DNA from: Salticus scenicus
Taxonomy: Eukaryota; Arthropoda; Arachnida; Araneae; Salticidae
NCBI GenBank assembly: GCA_963930645.1
Contig: CAWVNO010001231.1
Span: 1 to 64,000 of the forward strand
DNA: 64,000 bases
Direction of reading: 5' to 3'
Numbering within the stretch: position 1 is the first letter of the stretch; each line of letters begins with the position of its first letter. The translations under genes and the position numbers were made by a program. The notes under the pieces are model-generated. The model was given only the letters and a program-made list of their open reading frames with translations. It was not told the origin of the DNA and made no database searches. Below, piece by piece: positions 12,130 through 23,117 of this stretch.

Positions 12130-12620
12130 ATACCAATTTTGAACGGTCTAACTGAATTAGCTGAGATGCAAAAGAAAACCTAATCAGGACACCTCAAAAC
12201 GTGCAAATCTGGTTAAAACTTTCGATAATATAAAAGAACTTTAAAATATCTTTCGAATGATGTATTAAAAATAATTTAATCATAATTAGAAATTGAAATA
12301 TTGAAATTTTAAAATATTACAGCGCCATCTGGCGGTAGAAATTTCTGTAATCTACTATTCGATTCCAAATCAACAAAGCAAGCAAATGATGTATTACTTA
12401 TGAAATTATTTTAATTAGTAGCTGAGATACAAAAGAAAACCGATTCAGGAGACCTCAAAACGTGTAAATGAAGCGAAATCTTGAATCTCACTTTCGATAA
12501 TATAAAAGTACTTTAAAATATCTTTCGAATGATGTATTAAAAATAATTTAATCATAGTTAGAATTTGAAATACGCATATTAGAATTTGCAATTAAATTGT
12601 ACATTTTTTATTTAATCTGG
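12130..12620 (-). repeat. Helitron tandem unit, two copies
   Basis: Two copies of a unit of roughly 200-290 bp (near 12170 and 12425) contain AGCTGAGATACAAAAGAAAA, GACCTCAAAACGTGTAAAT, CTTTCGATAATATAAAAG and AATATCTTTCGAATGATGTA. The first includes CAGCGCCATCTGGCGGTA at 12320-12337. The same unit recurs at 20286-20750, 22370-22440, 47080-47560, 50395-50520 and 51220-51780, always within Helitron-type copies. Confidence 0.65.
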
Positions 12621-13449
12621 AAACCCGGTGAAATTTTAACTGCAACTTCGTCTTGTGATGTTAAAAGTGTGTAGCATGTTTGAAATAATTTTTAATAAAA
12701 TTGAAGCATTTTGAAATTTGCAATTTTTATTTCCAGTACAAAATCAGTAAAGCAGGAAGTAAAATCTATTTATTCTTTCGCCCGGCGCCATGGTAACCGA
12801 AATCCGTCTAGAAGGAAATTAATAAAACTCTTGTGATTTGTTGCCACCTTTTTTTCATACTTTAGTTAATTTAAGAAAATCTAATTGTCCTATCGATAAG
12901 CTATTTAAACTGTCGGACTCAGAAAAATGGGACTTTTCACTTGATACCTTATTTGTAACGATACGACTGATATTTCTAATTTATTTTTGTTGGAAAAATT
13001 TAAATTCCATTTTAAATTTAGTAGCAGATATATTAATTGCATAAGTGGAAGCCAGATTTTTGTTGTTTTAAAGAATACTGTTTGATTAAAATGATTTAGC
13101 AATTAAAACAGAATCATATTTTAACAACAAACACATTTATTTGAACTCAAAAACGTAACAAAAGGTTAGAGTTTAGATAATAAGCAACATGAGAATAAAG
13201 GATTTAACATTTAGGAATATATATATATTGCTAGGCAACTTAAATAAACAAAGACATGACATTTTCAAACTTAAAAAAACGATGTTTAAATGTCAATTTG
13301 TAACATTATATCGTTCTAACACTAGCACTAATTCAAAATAATTTTAAACAATACTTAATCAGATAACTCCAGGAAACCAGGGCAGCAAAAATTGAAAAGC
13401 ATCTTTTATAAAAACTACATATTAATTCACGACCAGCGTGAAAAAAAGA

Positions 13450-13760
13450 AATTGCCAACTCGACGTTTCAAAATAAAAACTGCTTTAACAGCACTAAACC
13501 ATCTCTAAAGAGATGCAAGAGACAAGAGAGCAAACAAATGTTCACTACTGCTTTTATACCGATCAAAAGATACTTCCAACGGCAGACAGTAAACGTCATA
13601 ACAAATCAGCGTCTACCACGATAGTCAAAACACGGGAGAGCCCGATGATTGACAGTGACGTCAAACGCATCGGTCAACGACCTACTTCCGGCAGACATAC
13701 GGAAGTATCGATAAGCAAAAAAACTCCCGGTCGAAATGCCGGAGGAACGTAAACAAACGA
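13450..13760 (-). promoter_or_regulatory. GC-rich island with TATA box, promoter-like
   Basis: On the minus strand TATAAAA at 13558-13552 is followed by GCAGTAGTGAACATTTGTTT, where transcription would start. Upstream (13560-13760) is a CpG-containing segment with CGTTTACTG, TGACGTCA (13662-13655) and CCGGAAGT. This is unlike the AT-rich neighbourhood. It could be a promoter captured by the Helitron, or the U3 region of an old LTR. No gene follows on the minus strand. Confidence 0.3.
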
Positions 13761-14745
13761 TGTCTCTATATTTATTAGTGCTAGTAGAAAGTTTTAATGA
13801 CTTAAAGATAAACTGTAAAACAAACCAGCTGTTCAAGTAAACAAGCTGGAAAACTGTAAGTAAAGATTAGATAAATTAATTTATAACTATATTTAAGTAA
13901 ACAATTAATGAAATTCTAAACGTTCATTTATAATTAGCAAAGTTAAAGGTTATTTAACACAGCAAGTTTTTTTTTTTTTTTTAAACAATTAAGTTAAAGA
14001 AAAAGTGATTAAACTTAAAATTTTTCCTTTGAAACAGCATGGCAAAAAATATTAAAAATCCTAACAATTTTCCACTTTTTCCGTAAAAATGTCGCTTTTT
14101 AAGCATTTAATCATGAATTCTGGGTCATTTTTCGGTAGACAAGGGTCGATGTTTTAATTAAGATCTCTGCTAATTAGGGTCGCATCGCTTAGCGAATTAT
14201 CGCGATGTCGAGATGAAGAAATTCTGCGTCTGTCGACACTAGTTTTGAGGCGCTGCGACCATTAGTGCCGGAGCTTTAGCGGTCACAAGGCATTTCTCAC
14301 AGACAGATGCGCACAGATTTTAATAATATAAGGAGATGACACCCTAAACAAAATTTAGCAATTGCATTAAAAACTAAATGTTATTACCAATCATTAGGCA
14401 TGAGCTGCTAGTTTTTACGATAATTTACGGCAAAATTAGTCGGGGAAAGAAATTATTATTATTTTATGACTGTACGTATGCATATGTGCATATATGTTTG
14501 TGAGTATATGATTCATGTATGTATATACTTTTTTGGGGGAAGGGCAGGGTGAAAATTCGGAGCAAAATACATTAATTTAAATTATTTTCATACATAAATT
14601 AACAAAAGAATTGGTAAAAATTTAAGATTATAAATTAAAACTATAATAAAAAGAATGAATAATGGATCTAATAATATTTCATTACAACAGTTCTTTAGCT
14701 ATCCTAATTGTTGAAAGGTATTTTCATTTCGAAAAGTCAGAATGT

Positions 14746-14912
14746 CATTTCAGAAAATTTTGGAGTGGAAGGCTGATTTTTTATACCAACTATGTGAAAA
14801 ATACCAGAGCCGGGAATCGAACCCGGGCCTTCCGGGTTCGATTCCCGGCTCTGGTATTTTTCACATAGTTGGTATAAAAAATCAGCCTTCCACTCCAAAA
14901 TTTTCTGAAATG
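14746..14912. repeat. 81-bp-arm palindrome of SINE family 3
   Basis: Arms at 14746-14826 and 14832-14912 are perfect or nearly perfect complements around a 5-base spacer. Each arm is the tail of a tRNA-derived SINE: the T-arm and B box (GGGTTCGATTCCCGGCTCTG), then CACATAGTTGGTATAAAAA and a segment ending AGTGGAAGG or its complement. The A-box half is absent from both arms. A transcript would fold into a long hairpin. Open frames over it are by-products. Confidence 0.85.
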
Positions 14913-15034
14913 AAATTTCATGGTTGATAAATAAATTTCTAAATTAAAGTCAGAATGTATTAATAATTTTTGATCCGTTAACCAAAGTTGTCAAACATTA
15001 AATATCATTTACATTTTTATCTTTATTGTTGCAG

Positions 15035-15065
15035 GTTTCCTTTAAATAACCCTAAATTATTGTAA
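15035..15065 (+). CDS. Candidate terminal exon (in frame with 9167-9305)
   Basis: An acceptor (TTTATTGTTGCAG, AG at 15033-15034) precedes GTTTCCTTTAAATAACCC. If joined to the donor at 9305, the split codon becomes AGG and the frame reads R FPLNNPKLL then TAA at 15063-15065, giving ...HCEEIKRFPLNNPKLL. That the phase fits is modest support. A separate small frame from the ATG at 15068 (MGISRQEEFVEAIKVICVM) lies just downstream and might instead be the real coding part of another exon. No poly(A) signal is obvious close by. Confidence 0.35.
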
Positions 15066-15470
15066 AAATGGGTATTAGCCGTCAAGAGGAATTCGTGGAA
15101 GCCATCAAAGTTATCTGTGTTATGTAATGAACATGTGAAAAATTTTCTTATTTTGAATTATTTGTAACAAGTATTTATTTCATTAATTTTATTTTTAATG
15201 CAAAAAGTTTTTCTAGGTATTAACTCTTCAAATGGTTATTACTAACAGTTGTTTGCATGTAATTTATGAGTTGCAAAATTTAATATAATGATGAGATGTC
15301 TCAATTCTTTCTGTATGTGTTTATATATATATATTTAAACAGTATATGTATATGTATAATTATTGGAAATATACATAAAAACTTACAAATTTTACAATGA
15401 ATATTTAGTAAAATACGTTTTAGTCTGTTTTTTGATTTACATGTATTTATATAATAGTAGGTGCAAGAAT

Positions 15471-15836
15471 GGTATTTCATAGTTTAATTATTGTTTTTCA
15501 AAAATGTTTTCAATTTTATTGTCATTTCATCTTTTTTGTTCAAAAATATCTAAGGAATCTTTGTGGTGATACTTAATGAAATCAGATGAGTAAAATTTTT
15601 TTCATGCAGTTATTAAAAATGGAATTTCTCATGAAATTTGTGTATGTTTACCAAATTAATTATTGTGTACATAGTGTGTGCAAAGAAATATTGGCTTTAA
15701 ATTCTTAATTTTTGATCTTAGACATACATAACAAAGTTGTATAAAAGATATAATTTTTAAGATCAATTTATATATATATATATATATAAAGCCCCCAAAC
15801 AAGAAGTTTCCAGTGAATAAAAAGTACCTTATACAC
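15471..15836. repeat. Copy 1 of a 360-bp direct repeat
   Basis: Nearly the same sequence recurs at 17227-17582 in the same orientation: GTATTTCATAGTTTAATTAT, TGCAGTTATTAAAAATGGAA, TTACCAAATTAATTATTGTG, AGAAATATTGGCTTTAAATT and GCCCCCAAACAAGAAGTTTC. Identity is roughly 85-90 percent by eye. Between the copies lies the satellite-carrying element at 16007-17052. Confidence 0.8.
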
Positions 15837-16006
15837 TAATAAAGAATGTACAAAATATTGCATTGTATCATGAAAAGTCTCCAAGATATAATGAGATATG
15901 TATATCAGGCGTTATCCAGAGGTAAAACTGGATCCATTATAGGGCCCTTCACATAATTTTATATCTTAAAAAAGGACCCTTCACAAAATTTTACACATTT
16001 AAAAAC

Positions 16007-17052
16007 TAGTATGTTGTGGCCACCACAAGACTTTCTTCTGTATTTTCCTATATACATATTCAATCAGTAACAATATTTAAAAAAAAAAGAAATACGATTT
16101 TTTTCTTTGTTAAAAGTAATACATATTCAACCAGTAATATTATTAGAAAAAAAATATTTTTTTTTTTTTTTTGTTTTTTGTTAAAAGTAAAAAAAAAATC
16201 GATAACTTTGTTTTAAATTATCACAGATTTATAGTTCAGCCATTCGTTTTAAAGGTATTGACGAGATCTTTCGAAAGATACCCATCTTGAAAATTTGGGG
16301 GGGGGGAACCAGTGCCCCCCCATGCACAAAATTTTTTTCGTAGTTAAATACTACTATTATCAATAATTCATATTAATTTTACAATTACAAGTTTAAAATA
16401 ACGCTCATTATGTACATTTATACGAAATTTTGTCCTATACTGCCATGTTAAAAGTTTACATAAAATGCGATCACAGCGCCATCTGCTGGGCGATTGATCC
16501 CAAAATCTAATCAGCACCATTCCATGTCAGGGTCCAACTATATACCAAGTTTGGTTCAATTTCATTCATCGGTTCGTGAGATACGGTGAAAAATACGACA
16601 TTTTGCGATCACAGCGCCACCTGCTGGACGATTGATCCCCAAATCTAATCAGCACCATGCCCCGTCAGGTTCCAACTATATACCAAGTTTGGTTGAATTT
16701 CATTCATTGGTTTGTGAGATACGGTGAAAAATACGAAAATTTGTCCTATACTGCCATGTTAAAAATTTACATAAAATGCGATCACAGCGCCACGTGCTGG
16801 GCTATTGATCCCCAAATCTAATCAGCACAATGCCCCGCCAGGGTCCAACTATATACCAAGTTTGGTTGAATTTCATTCATTGGTTCGTGAGATACGGTGA
16901 AAACACTAAACCACAGACACACAGACAGACATTTTTTAAAAAACTATCAATTCGTGTTCAGGACATTCCAAAACGTGTAGATCCGTCAAAAAACGGAGGT
17001 CGAAAATTTTCGCGAATCCAATACTTTCTCTATATTACATATAGAAGAAAGT
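16007..17052 (+). mobile_element. Satellite-carrying element with short terminal inverted repeats
   Basis: Begins TAGTATGTTGTGGCCACCAC followed by AAGACTTTCTTCT and ends TATAGAAGAAAGT, so ACTTTCTTCTATA-like sequence is inverted at the two ends. Inside are three tandem units of about 140-170 bp (from about 16470, 16610 and 16780), each with ATCACAGCGCC, GCTGGRCGATTGATCCC, CAACTATATACCAAGTTTGG and GTGAGATACGGTGAAAA. A shared distal block contains ACAGACATTTTTTAAAAAAC, a form of CAAAACGTGTAGA, and CGAATCCAATACTTTC. No coding frame. The same family fills much of 42.7-49.1 kb. The superfamily is not identified; a Helentron-like (HINE) relative is one possibility, because those carry central tandem repeats. 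Confidence 0.6.
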
Positions 17053-17226
17053 AAAAAAGGATCCTTCACAAATTTTTTTATTCTAAAAAAGTACATGTTA
17101 CAAAATTTTTCTTCTTGAAAGCAGACCTTTGATGAATCTCTTTCATTTTGCATATTAATCTTATGTGGAGCAAACAGACTACCCGAATAATCAGACGTGC
17201 ATTATTGTTCTTCCCCCTAAAAAGTA

Positions 17227-17582
17227 TTTCATAGTTTAATTTTTGTTTTTCAAAAATATTTTCAATTTTGTTATTTCATCTCTTTTGTACAAAAATATGT
17301 ATGGAATGTTTGTGGTGCTACATAATGAAATCAGATGGGTAATATTTTTTTTTATGCAGTTATTAAAAATGGAATTTCTTGTAAAATTTGCATATGTTTA
17401 CCAAATTAATTATTGTGTATATAGTGTGTACAAAGAAATATTGGCTTTAAATTATTAAATATTGATCTTAGACATGCGTAACAAAGTTGTATAAGAGATA
17501 GTTTTTAAGATCAATTATTATTATTATTCTTTATATACAGCCCCCAAACAAGAAAGTTTCTAGTGAATGAAAATTACCCTAT
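17227..17582. repeat. Copy 2 of the 360-bp direct repeat
   Basis: See copy 1 at 15471-15836. This copy has several small insertions and deletions and a (TTA)n stretch where copy 1 has (TA)n, so the duplication is not recent. Confidence 0.8.
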
Positions 17583-17756
17583 ACTAGGACCGGCACCAGG
17601 GGTGAGGCAGAGGCAAGTGAGGCAGTTGCTTCAGGGCACACCCATAGAAGGGCGGCATTTTGCTCATGAATATTTAAGATTTAAATTATTACATTTGTCA
17701 AAATAATAGTAATAATAATCTGATGTGGCACTTGGATGACTTTTTTCTTACCCTCA

Positions 17757-17885
17757 GCGATAGAAATTTGACGCAGAACACATACCAGTATTTATGAAAC
17801 AAAATTTTCTTCTTAAACCAATGATTTTATAAGTAGAGGAAAAATTTAAACAAATACCGGTATGAGTTCTGCGCTAAATTTCCAC
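17757..17885. mobile_element. Small MITE, about 130 bp
   Basis: Inverted ends of about 32 bp: AGAAATTTGACGCAGAACAC (from 17762) against the complement of GTTCTGCGCTAAATTTCC (to 17883), with ACCAGTATTT/AAATACCGGT continuing inward. No coding sequence. Upstream, 17584-17660 has a GC-rich stretch (GGACCGGCACCAGGGGTGAG) that may be the end of another element. Confidence 0.55.
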
Positions 17886-17916
17886 CCTTTTTACACTGCA
17901 TTTCAATACTCTTAAA

Positions 17917-18083
17917 TAGACCTGCCAACATCTTAATTAATATTCCTTAGTATTGCTTGCCCCACCTTTTTTTTCACACCCGTACTTTTTTAGGGTATTA
18001 CTCTTCAAATTTACTGGTGTGGAAAAAAGGGCAGGACTAACAATATGTACTACGGAATATTAATTAGGATGTTGACAGGTATG
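17917..18083. mobile_element. Small MITE, about 165 bp
   Basis: Inverted ends ACCTGCCAACATCTTAATTA (from 17920) and TAATTAGGATGTTGACAGGT (to 18080), continued inward by ATATTCCTTAGTA/TACGGAATAT. Internal arms with ACACCCGTAC and CTGGTGTGGAAAAAAG also pair partly. No coding sequence. Confidence 0.55.
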
Positions 18084-18603
18084 TATAAAGATAGATTGCA
18101 GATTAAAGGATAAGATAACAAGTACAGTATACAAAACTGTGTTTAAAAAGTATTCAAACTAGGTTTAAGATACGTTTATTTCACAAATAATTTTAAGGGA
18201 ATGGCTATCGTCCAACTCGCCTGCCCGTTTGAATATAGTACTTACATTTCTACAGAATCCAAGGCTATGATCAAATTTTAAAGTTTATTCCAAGTTATTC
18301 AGACAATTTTTTACCTGCACAACTGCATGAAATTTATCATCTTGATTAAATTTTTAATGTAACATCTTCATATGAACTTTAAAATACAACATTTGACTTG
18401 CTTGCAATTATTTATTTTTAGGTTACACTGGTAACAGACACGCATTAAAATCAACCGTTAAAAATATGACTTTACTATTCAGGAACTTCAAAATGCATAA
18501 TTATAAAAAAAAATAGCAATAAAAATTTAACTTAAAAAATACTTTAATTGCCGTATGAGAATGAGGAATTAATTTTCTTTTCTAAGCAGTTTTCCTGGAC
18601 GTG

Positions 18604-19440
18604 GTAAAATGTAGTAAAACACTTCCACCAATTACATTCAATTGAAAAAAAAATATTTCCACTTAATTATTGGTAGTACTGTTTATAAATTATGTATACA
18701 CCACATTGTGTACTTAAATATAGTACTATATTAATAACTCATAACACAGCCTGAAATGCACTTCCAGCAATTTTCGAGTATAGTCCCACTATATTTCAGT
18801 TCTTTTGAATAGCCCTATAAATGAATCATGAATGATTTTCATGCCAAATTCTACACGAAAGATGCTTTTATGCATATGAAAATATATATGTTCTTTTCAT
18901 TTTGTTTTGGGCAGCCTATAGATACTGAAGTATACCTACAAAAAAAATTGCCTATAGACATAATGCATTTGTATTCTATACCATAATATCAGCTCATTTA
19001 CATGTGCTTCAATATCTGAGTACATAATTCTATGTACACATTATGCTATAGAATTGTAGACACTATTATGTGTAAATGATTCTATAATAAAGCACTTCCA
19101 CTAATTACTCTCAAAAGGAAAGAATGTTTTCACTTAATTATTCGTAGCCTTGTATGTCATTAGTAAATTATGTACGTACCACTTAAATATAGTCCTGACC
19201 TATGTTAATAATATGTAGCAACAACCAGAAATACACGTCCAGCAATTTCTTTGTATAGTCCAGCTATATACCATTTCTTTTGGACAGCCCTGTAAACGAA
19301 TGGTAAATGATTTCCATACTATATTGAATATGAAACTTGCTTTTATACATATAAAAAAAATATATGTTGATTTCATTTCATTTTGTTCAGCTTATTAATG
19401 CTGTATTGTACCTACTAGAAATTTCGCTCACATGTGCAGT
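18604..19440. repeat. Two tandem copies of a roughly 480-bp unit
   Basis: Copy 1 starts near 18615 (AAAACACTTCCACCAATTAC) and copy 2 near 19090 (AAAGCACTTCCACTAATTAC). Both contain TTTTCACTTAATTATT-like sequence, a form of CCAGCAATTT, TATAGTCC(C/A)(A/G)CTATAT and CCTGTAAACGAATGGTAAAT. A related copy lies at about 39120-39440. Downstream, CAACTGTAGCTCCCAAACAA (from 19498) ends the similarity. Function unknown. Confidence 0.6.
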
Positions 19441-20143
19441 GTATTTGAATTCTTTTAGATGTTTCTGTACATGAATCATATGTCATCTGTCTGTCCCAAC
19501 TGTAGCTCCCAAACAAAAGGACGGATTTATTTTATTTTATTATTTATTCATTTTTATTAGAATGTTGTTTTAATCGGGATGATCCTTAGCTGTGTTTAAA
19601 GAATACCCTTTTGATAGAATTCTTTCAACTAATTTAAAGTTGACTTTTCAGGCTGCATTGCTTTGATATTTCAAAATTTGAAAGTGGTAAATCTTCCAAC
19701 ATATGACATATGATTTTTAGATTAGAGTATAAAAAATCTTCATTATTACTTGTTGGCCTGATAATATATTTAATCTTATCACTTTGTGCAATTTGCATAT
19801 GCAGTTGATATATATAAATGTATTAACTTATTTTAATTTATATGGATTAAAAATATAAAAAGTATTAAGTCTAAAGTTTAAGTTAAACATGTTGAAAGAA
19901 AATAAAAATATATTTTTATTACTTACTACATTTTAGCTGACAGCTTTATCTGTTTATTAATTACTAGGAAAATATGTTGTTTTTCTTTAGCTCTGCTATC
20001 ACGTAACTACAGCTTGCCGGTAAATACAAATGGATGTTTACTTTTTCACTCACTAGGCGGCATCAAATTTCGCAGATGAAATCATCACGCTAATTCGACG
20101 CCACGGTGATTGCGTCACTCTAACCACAATCCTCTCTGAATAC

Positions 20144-20150
20144 TATAAAA
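20144..20150 (+). promoter_or_regulatory. TATA box in a promoter-like context
   Basis: CTATAAAAGG is preceded by the GC-richer stretch 20070-20130 (ACGCCACGGTGATTGCGTCA) and followed by about 130 bp rich in pyrimidines and TGCTTTTG repeats. It ends where a Helitron-type repeat starts (about 20286). The layout is like that of the island at 13450-13760 and may be the remains of an LTR or a captured promoter. No coding sequence follows. Confidence 0.3.
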
Positions 20151-20285
20151 GGTGTTGAGGAACGTGGCTAGGGGCGGTTCCTGCTTTTGTTTTGCTTTTG
20201 CTGTTGCTTGTTCACTTTCTGTTCATTTGTTTTATGTTAAAGTTCAGCTGTCATGTTTCGTAATAAGATATTGGAGTCGCCGGCT

Positions 20286-21014
20286 AATTAAAATAATTTC
20301 ATAAGTAATACATCATTAGAAAGCTTTTTTGATTTGGAATCGAAAAGTGGAATACAGAAATTTGTACCGCCAGATGGCGCTGTAATATTTTTAAATTTCA
20401 ATATTTCAAATTCTAATTATTATTAAATTATTTGTAATACATCATTCGAAAGATATTTTAAAGTTCTTTTAAATTATCGAAAGTTTTCACTTGATTTACA
20501 CGTTTTGAGGTCTCCTGAATCGGTTTTCTTTTGCAAAGTAATACATCATTTGAAAGCTTCGTTGATTTGGAATCTAACAGTAGATTACAGAAATTTCTAC
20601 CACCAGATGGCGCTGTAATATTTTAAAATTTCAATTTCTAATTACGATTAAATTATTTTTAATACATCATTGGAAAGATATTTTAAAGTTCTTTTATATT
20701 CTCGAAAGATTTCACCAGATTTACACGTTTTGAGGTGTCCTGATTAAAAAAAAATCACTTACGCCGATATACAAAAAAATTTTAACATGAGTGTACAGAA
20801 AAAAATGATATAGTTATATTAAAAAGGGAAGAGGGCGCCGAAGGCGCTACCGCACGGGAATTTACTGCGATTAAATTTTTCAATAAGCTATTTTCACCAT
20901 TTATCAATAAGCTGTTATTAGAGCTGAAACGGGAAAAAGGCGCCACCGAGCAGGAGTTTCGTAAAGTCAGATTTTTCAGTGATTGCGAACCAGCTGGTCG
21001 CCGAAGGCGGCTAG
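20286..21014 (+). mobile_element. Helitron copy, 5'-truncated
   Basis: The 3' end is CTAG at 21011-21014 followed by T, preceded by GCGAACCAGCTGGTCGC, a near-palindrome, and CCGAAGG. Two copies of the tandem unit (from 20300 and 20535) carry CCGCCAGATGGCGCTG (20367) and CCACCAGATGGCGCTG (20601). The distal part has GAAGGCGCTACCGCACGGGA and GGAGTTTCGTAAAGTC, found also at 47700-47887 and 50640-50806. The usual TC start is missing. The minus-strand open frame over 20782-21114 comes from the repeat and is not a gene. Confidence 0.7.
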
Positions 21015-21473
21015 TTGATAATATACGGATACAAGAGGAAAAATCCCTAATTTTTATAGGTGTCATTGGATGACATAGTTTTTTTTTTTCATTATTAATT
21101 ATTGCTGTAGACAAAAACTGTTTTGTCCCTAATTTTTATACATGTCACTGGATAATATAGTTTTTTTTTTTTTTTAATTATTATTAATTATTGCTGTAGA
21201 CAAAAACTTTTTTGTGCTACTTTCATGTAGTTACACAAAAAGATTTGGTAGACATTTTTTATTAAAATAATAATCATAAACGAAAAAATAAAATTATTAT
21301 TTGGTAGATGAAATGATTTGTTTTAGCGAACAGTTATTCTATACCAACATTTTATAAAAGTTCGCAGAAGTATAACCTAAATTAGTGCTAGTAGTTAATA
21401 AGATAATCGCTTTGTACGAGCGTTTTTGCTAGGAGGACATAAAATGAATTCAACCAACTTTTGTATATTTTTG

Positions 21474-21715
21474 TGAGGTGGTTGTAGTGTTATCATTAAG
21501 GCCAACTGTCTGAGCCAGGGCTCTAGGCCTGAGTAGGAGAGTCCTCCGTGGGGTCTTTCTAAGAGGTTCTAGCCCATATTTGCGCTACTTTCGGAGAAAA
21601 CCACGGAAAACTCCTAATGGCTAAGCTAAAGAGCGCGACCGGATATCGAACGCAGCGCCTCACGTATACCAGCTTTGGGGATGGAACCTCTCGATCACTG
21701 GTGGGCCTATTTTTA
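21474..21715 (-). repeat. SINE, family 2 (minus orientation)
   Basis: Second copy of the family at 8042-8290, with CCTCCGTGGGGTCTTTCTAA and CTAGCCCATATTTGCGCTAC. On the minus strand the right end would be the tRNA-like head, with ACCAGTGATCGAGAGGTTCC as A-box region and GCGTTCGATATCC (21655-21643) as B box. Confidence 0.6.
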
Positions 21716-22363
21716 TGAGGAATAGTATTCATGCAAAAGTGAGAACACACGTCAACCCACCACGTATCAACTGGAGCACCACCTTCTTAATGATTTCATG
21801 ACAATTTCAGTAGTGATTCTGTGCTGTGGACCAAAGAACCGTACAAATATAGGGAATACTTTTACTGCTTTCTTATTCGAATAATCTGAATAGACATAAA
21901 CCATAATATGCTTTCGCAAGTTTATTAGAAAGTTGTTCTTTTGCAAATCTAACGCAGAAAAAAGTTAGTGTTAATCATTCGATACAGCCAATAACCGATT
22001 GAGCTTCCCAGTTTTGCGAATATTTTGAAATTAAGGACAAAATCCTTTTCATTTGAAAAAGAGGACAGGGAACGAAAACCATAAAAAAGAGGATTTTTTG
22101 GTCCTGTAATGTTTTTTTTTTCATTTAAGTAGGCAGAATGCTGAAAAAGAAAACTGTCCTCTTAAAAAGAGGATGCCTGGTCACCTTAGCTAAGATTAGC
22201 ATGATTTTACGTTTTTAAATCGATAATTTTTTTTTTTTTTTTTTTTTTTTTTATTGCACCATATACTGTAATAATTCTATCTACATTTAGACCGAAATTT
22301 TACTCGCAACAGCAAAATTTTCACTCGCCGCTGGCGAGCAGAAATTTCGCGCCCTGACTTATA
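21716..22363. other. Non-coding DNA, possibly old repeats
   Basis: No gene found. GAGGACAGGGAACGAAAACC and GAGGATGCCTGGTCACC (22060-22185) resemble one end of the GTCCTC/GGTCACC element at 33135-33972. A T run is at 22224-22253. Confidence 0.4.
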
Positions 22364-23117
22364 AAATTATTTTAATTAGTAGCTGAGATACAAAAGAAAA
22401 CCTAATCCTGACATTGTAAAACATGTAAATCACCTGAAATCTCTAATTCCATTATCTACGGTTGTTGGTTAATGAAAGTAAAAAGAAAAATAAATATTTT
22501 TTAGGTCCCCAAAAACTGTATATACCACAACAGTCGGGTAATGGAAGTAAAAAGAAAAATAAAAAGTATTTTTTTAGTACCTTCAAATGTATTTCGTTGC
22601 TATGGAAACTCCTATCGTCTATTGAAAGATAGATTACGTGTTAGAATAAAATTTAATTTGCAATTAAAATGTAACTGCTTTGTTTATTAACCCAAATTGA
22701 TGAAATTTGAACTGCATATTGGTTTTGTGCTGCATGGGTTGTATATTAAGTATTGTGTGCGGAAAAGAAAATTTGAAGCATTTTGAAATTTGTAATTTTT
22801 AACCCCAGTTTAAGATTATGTGACATTAATGACTTCCACATGTTTTGTTTCCATTTGAGACAGCCGTTAAAATCGTCTGCTGTTAGAATGCCTCTTTTTA
22901 AGCAATAAGCCGTGGATTTTTGGTAATTTTTTGATCGACATGGGTCAATGTTTTAATTGATATCTCCGAAACTAATTAAAATTTTTTAAATCTGTTTTCA
23001 GGAGCCCCTCGGGAAGGCTCCTGAGCATCCATATGTCAATTTTTGTACTTCTGCGTTCAATAGGGGCTCAACGTATAGAAGAACAGACAGACAAACCTTT
23101 TCTTTTATTATTATAGA
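22364..23117 (-). mobile_element. Helitron copy, 3'-truncated
   Basis: The minus-strand 5' end TCTATAATAATAAAAGAAAA starts at 23117, followed by GGTTTGTCTGTCTGTTC, CAGCCCCTATTGAACGCAGA and a segment running to ATTGACATATGGATG. The same start is seen at 46198, 50809 and 54325. The left side ends in the Helitron tandem unit near 22364, without hairpin or CTAG, so that end is lost. Confidence 0.7.

Larger units (their letters stand above)
10602..14336 (-). mobile_element. Large Helitron-type element (3.7 kb)
   Basis: The minus-strand 3' end is CTAG at 10605-10602, preceded by the hairpin-forming AGCGGGCGAAGCTCGCT. The probable 5' end is TCTCCTTATATTATTAAAAT reading from 14336, followed by a CTGTCTGTGAG segment as in other Helitrons here. 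It contains three imperfect repeats of a GC-rich unit (about 10730, 10830, 11730-12080) with GGGTCCCCACTGCCTTCGGC and CGCGCGTATTCCTTC, a Penelope-like fragment, a tandem unit with GCGCCATCTGGCGG, and a GC-rich promoter-like island at 13500-13750. No helicase was found. The 5' boundary is less certain than the 3'. Confidence 0.6.

Noticed and set aside
14662..14927. Two overlapping frames of 61-68 codons
   Set aside because: They read through the two arms of the SINE palindrome.
20782..21114. 110-codon minus-strand frame, with relatives at 47733-48083
   Set aside because: The shared peptide (TSRLRRPAGS) lies in the Helitron 3' end, where the hairpin sequence is conserved as DNA. The frame has no domain and its length differs between copies.
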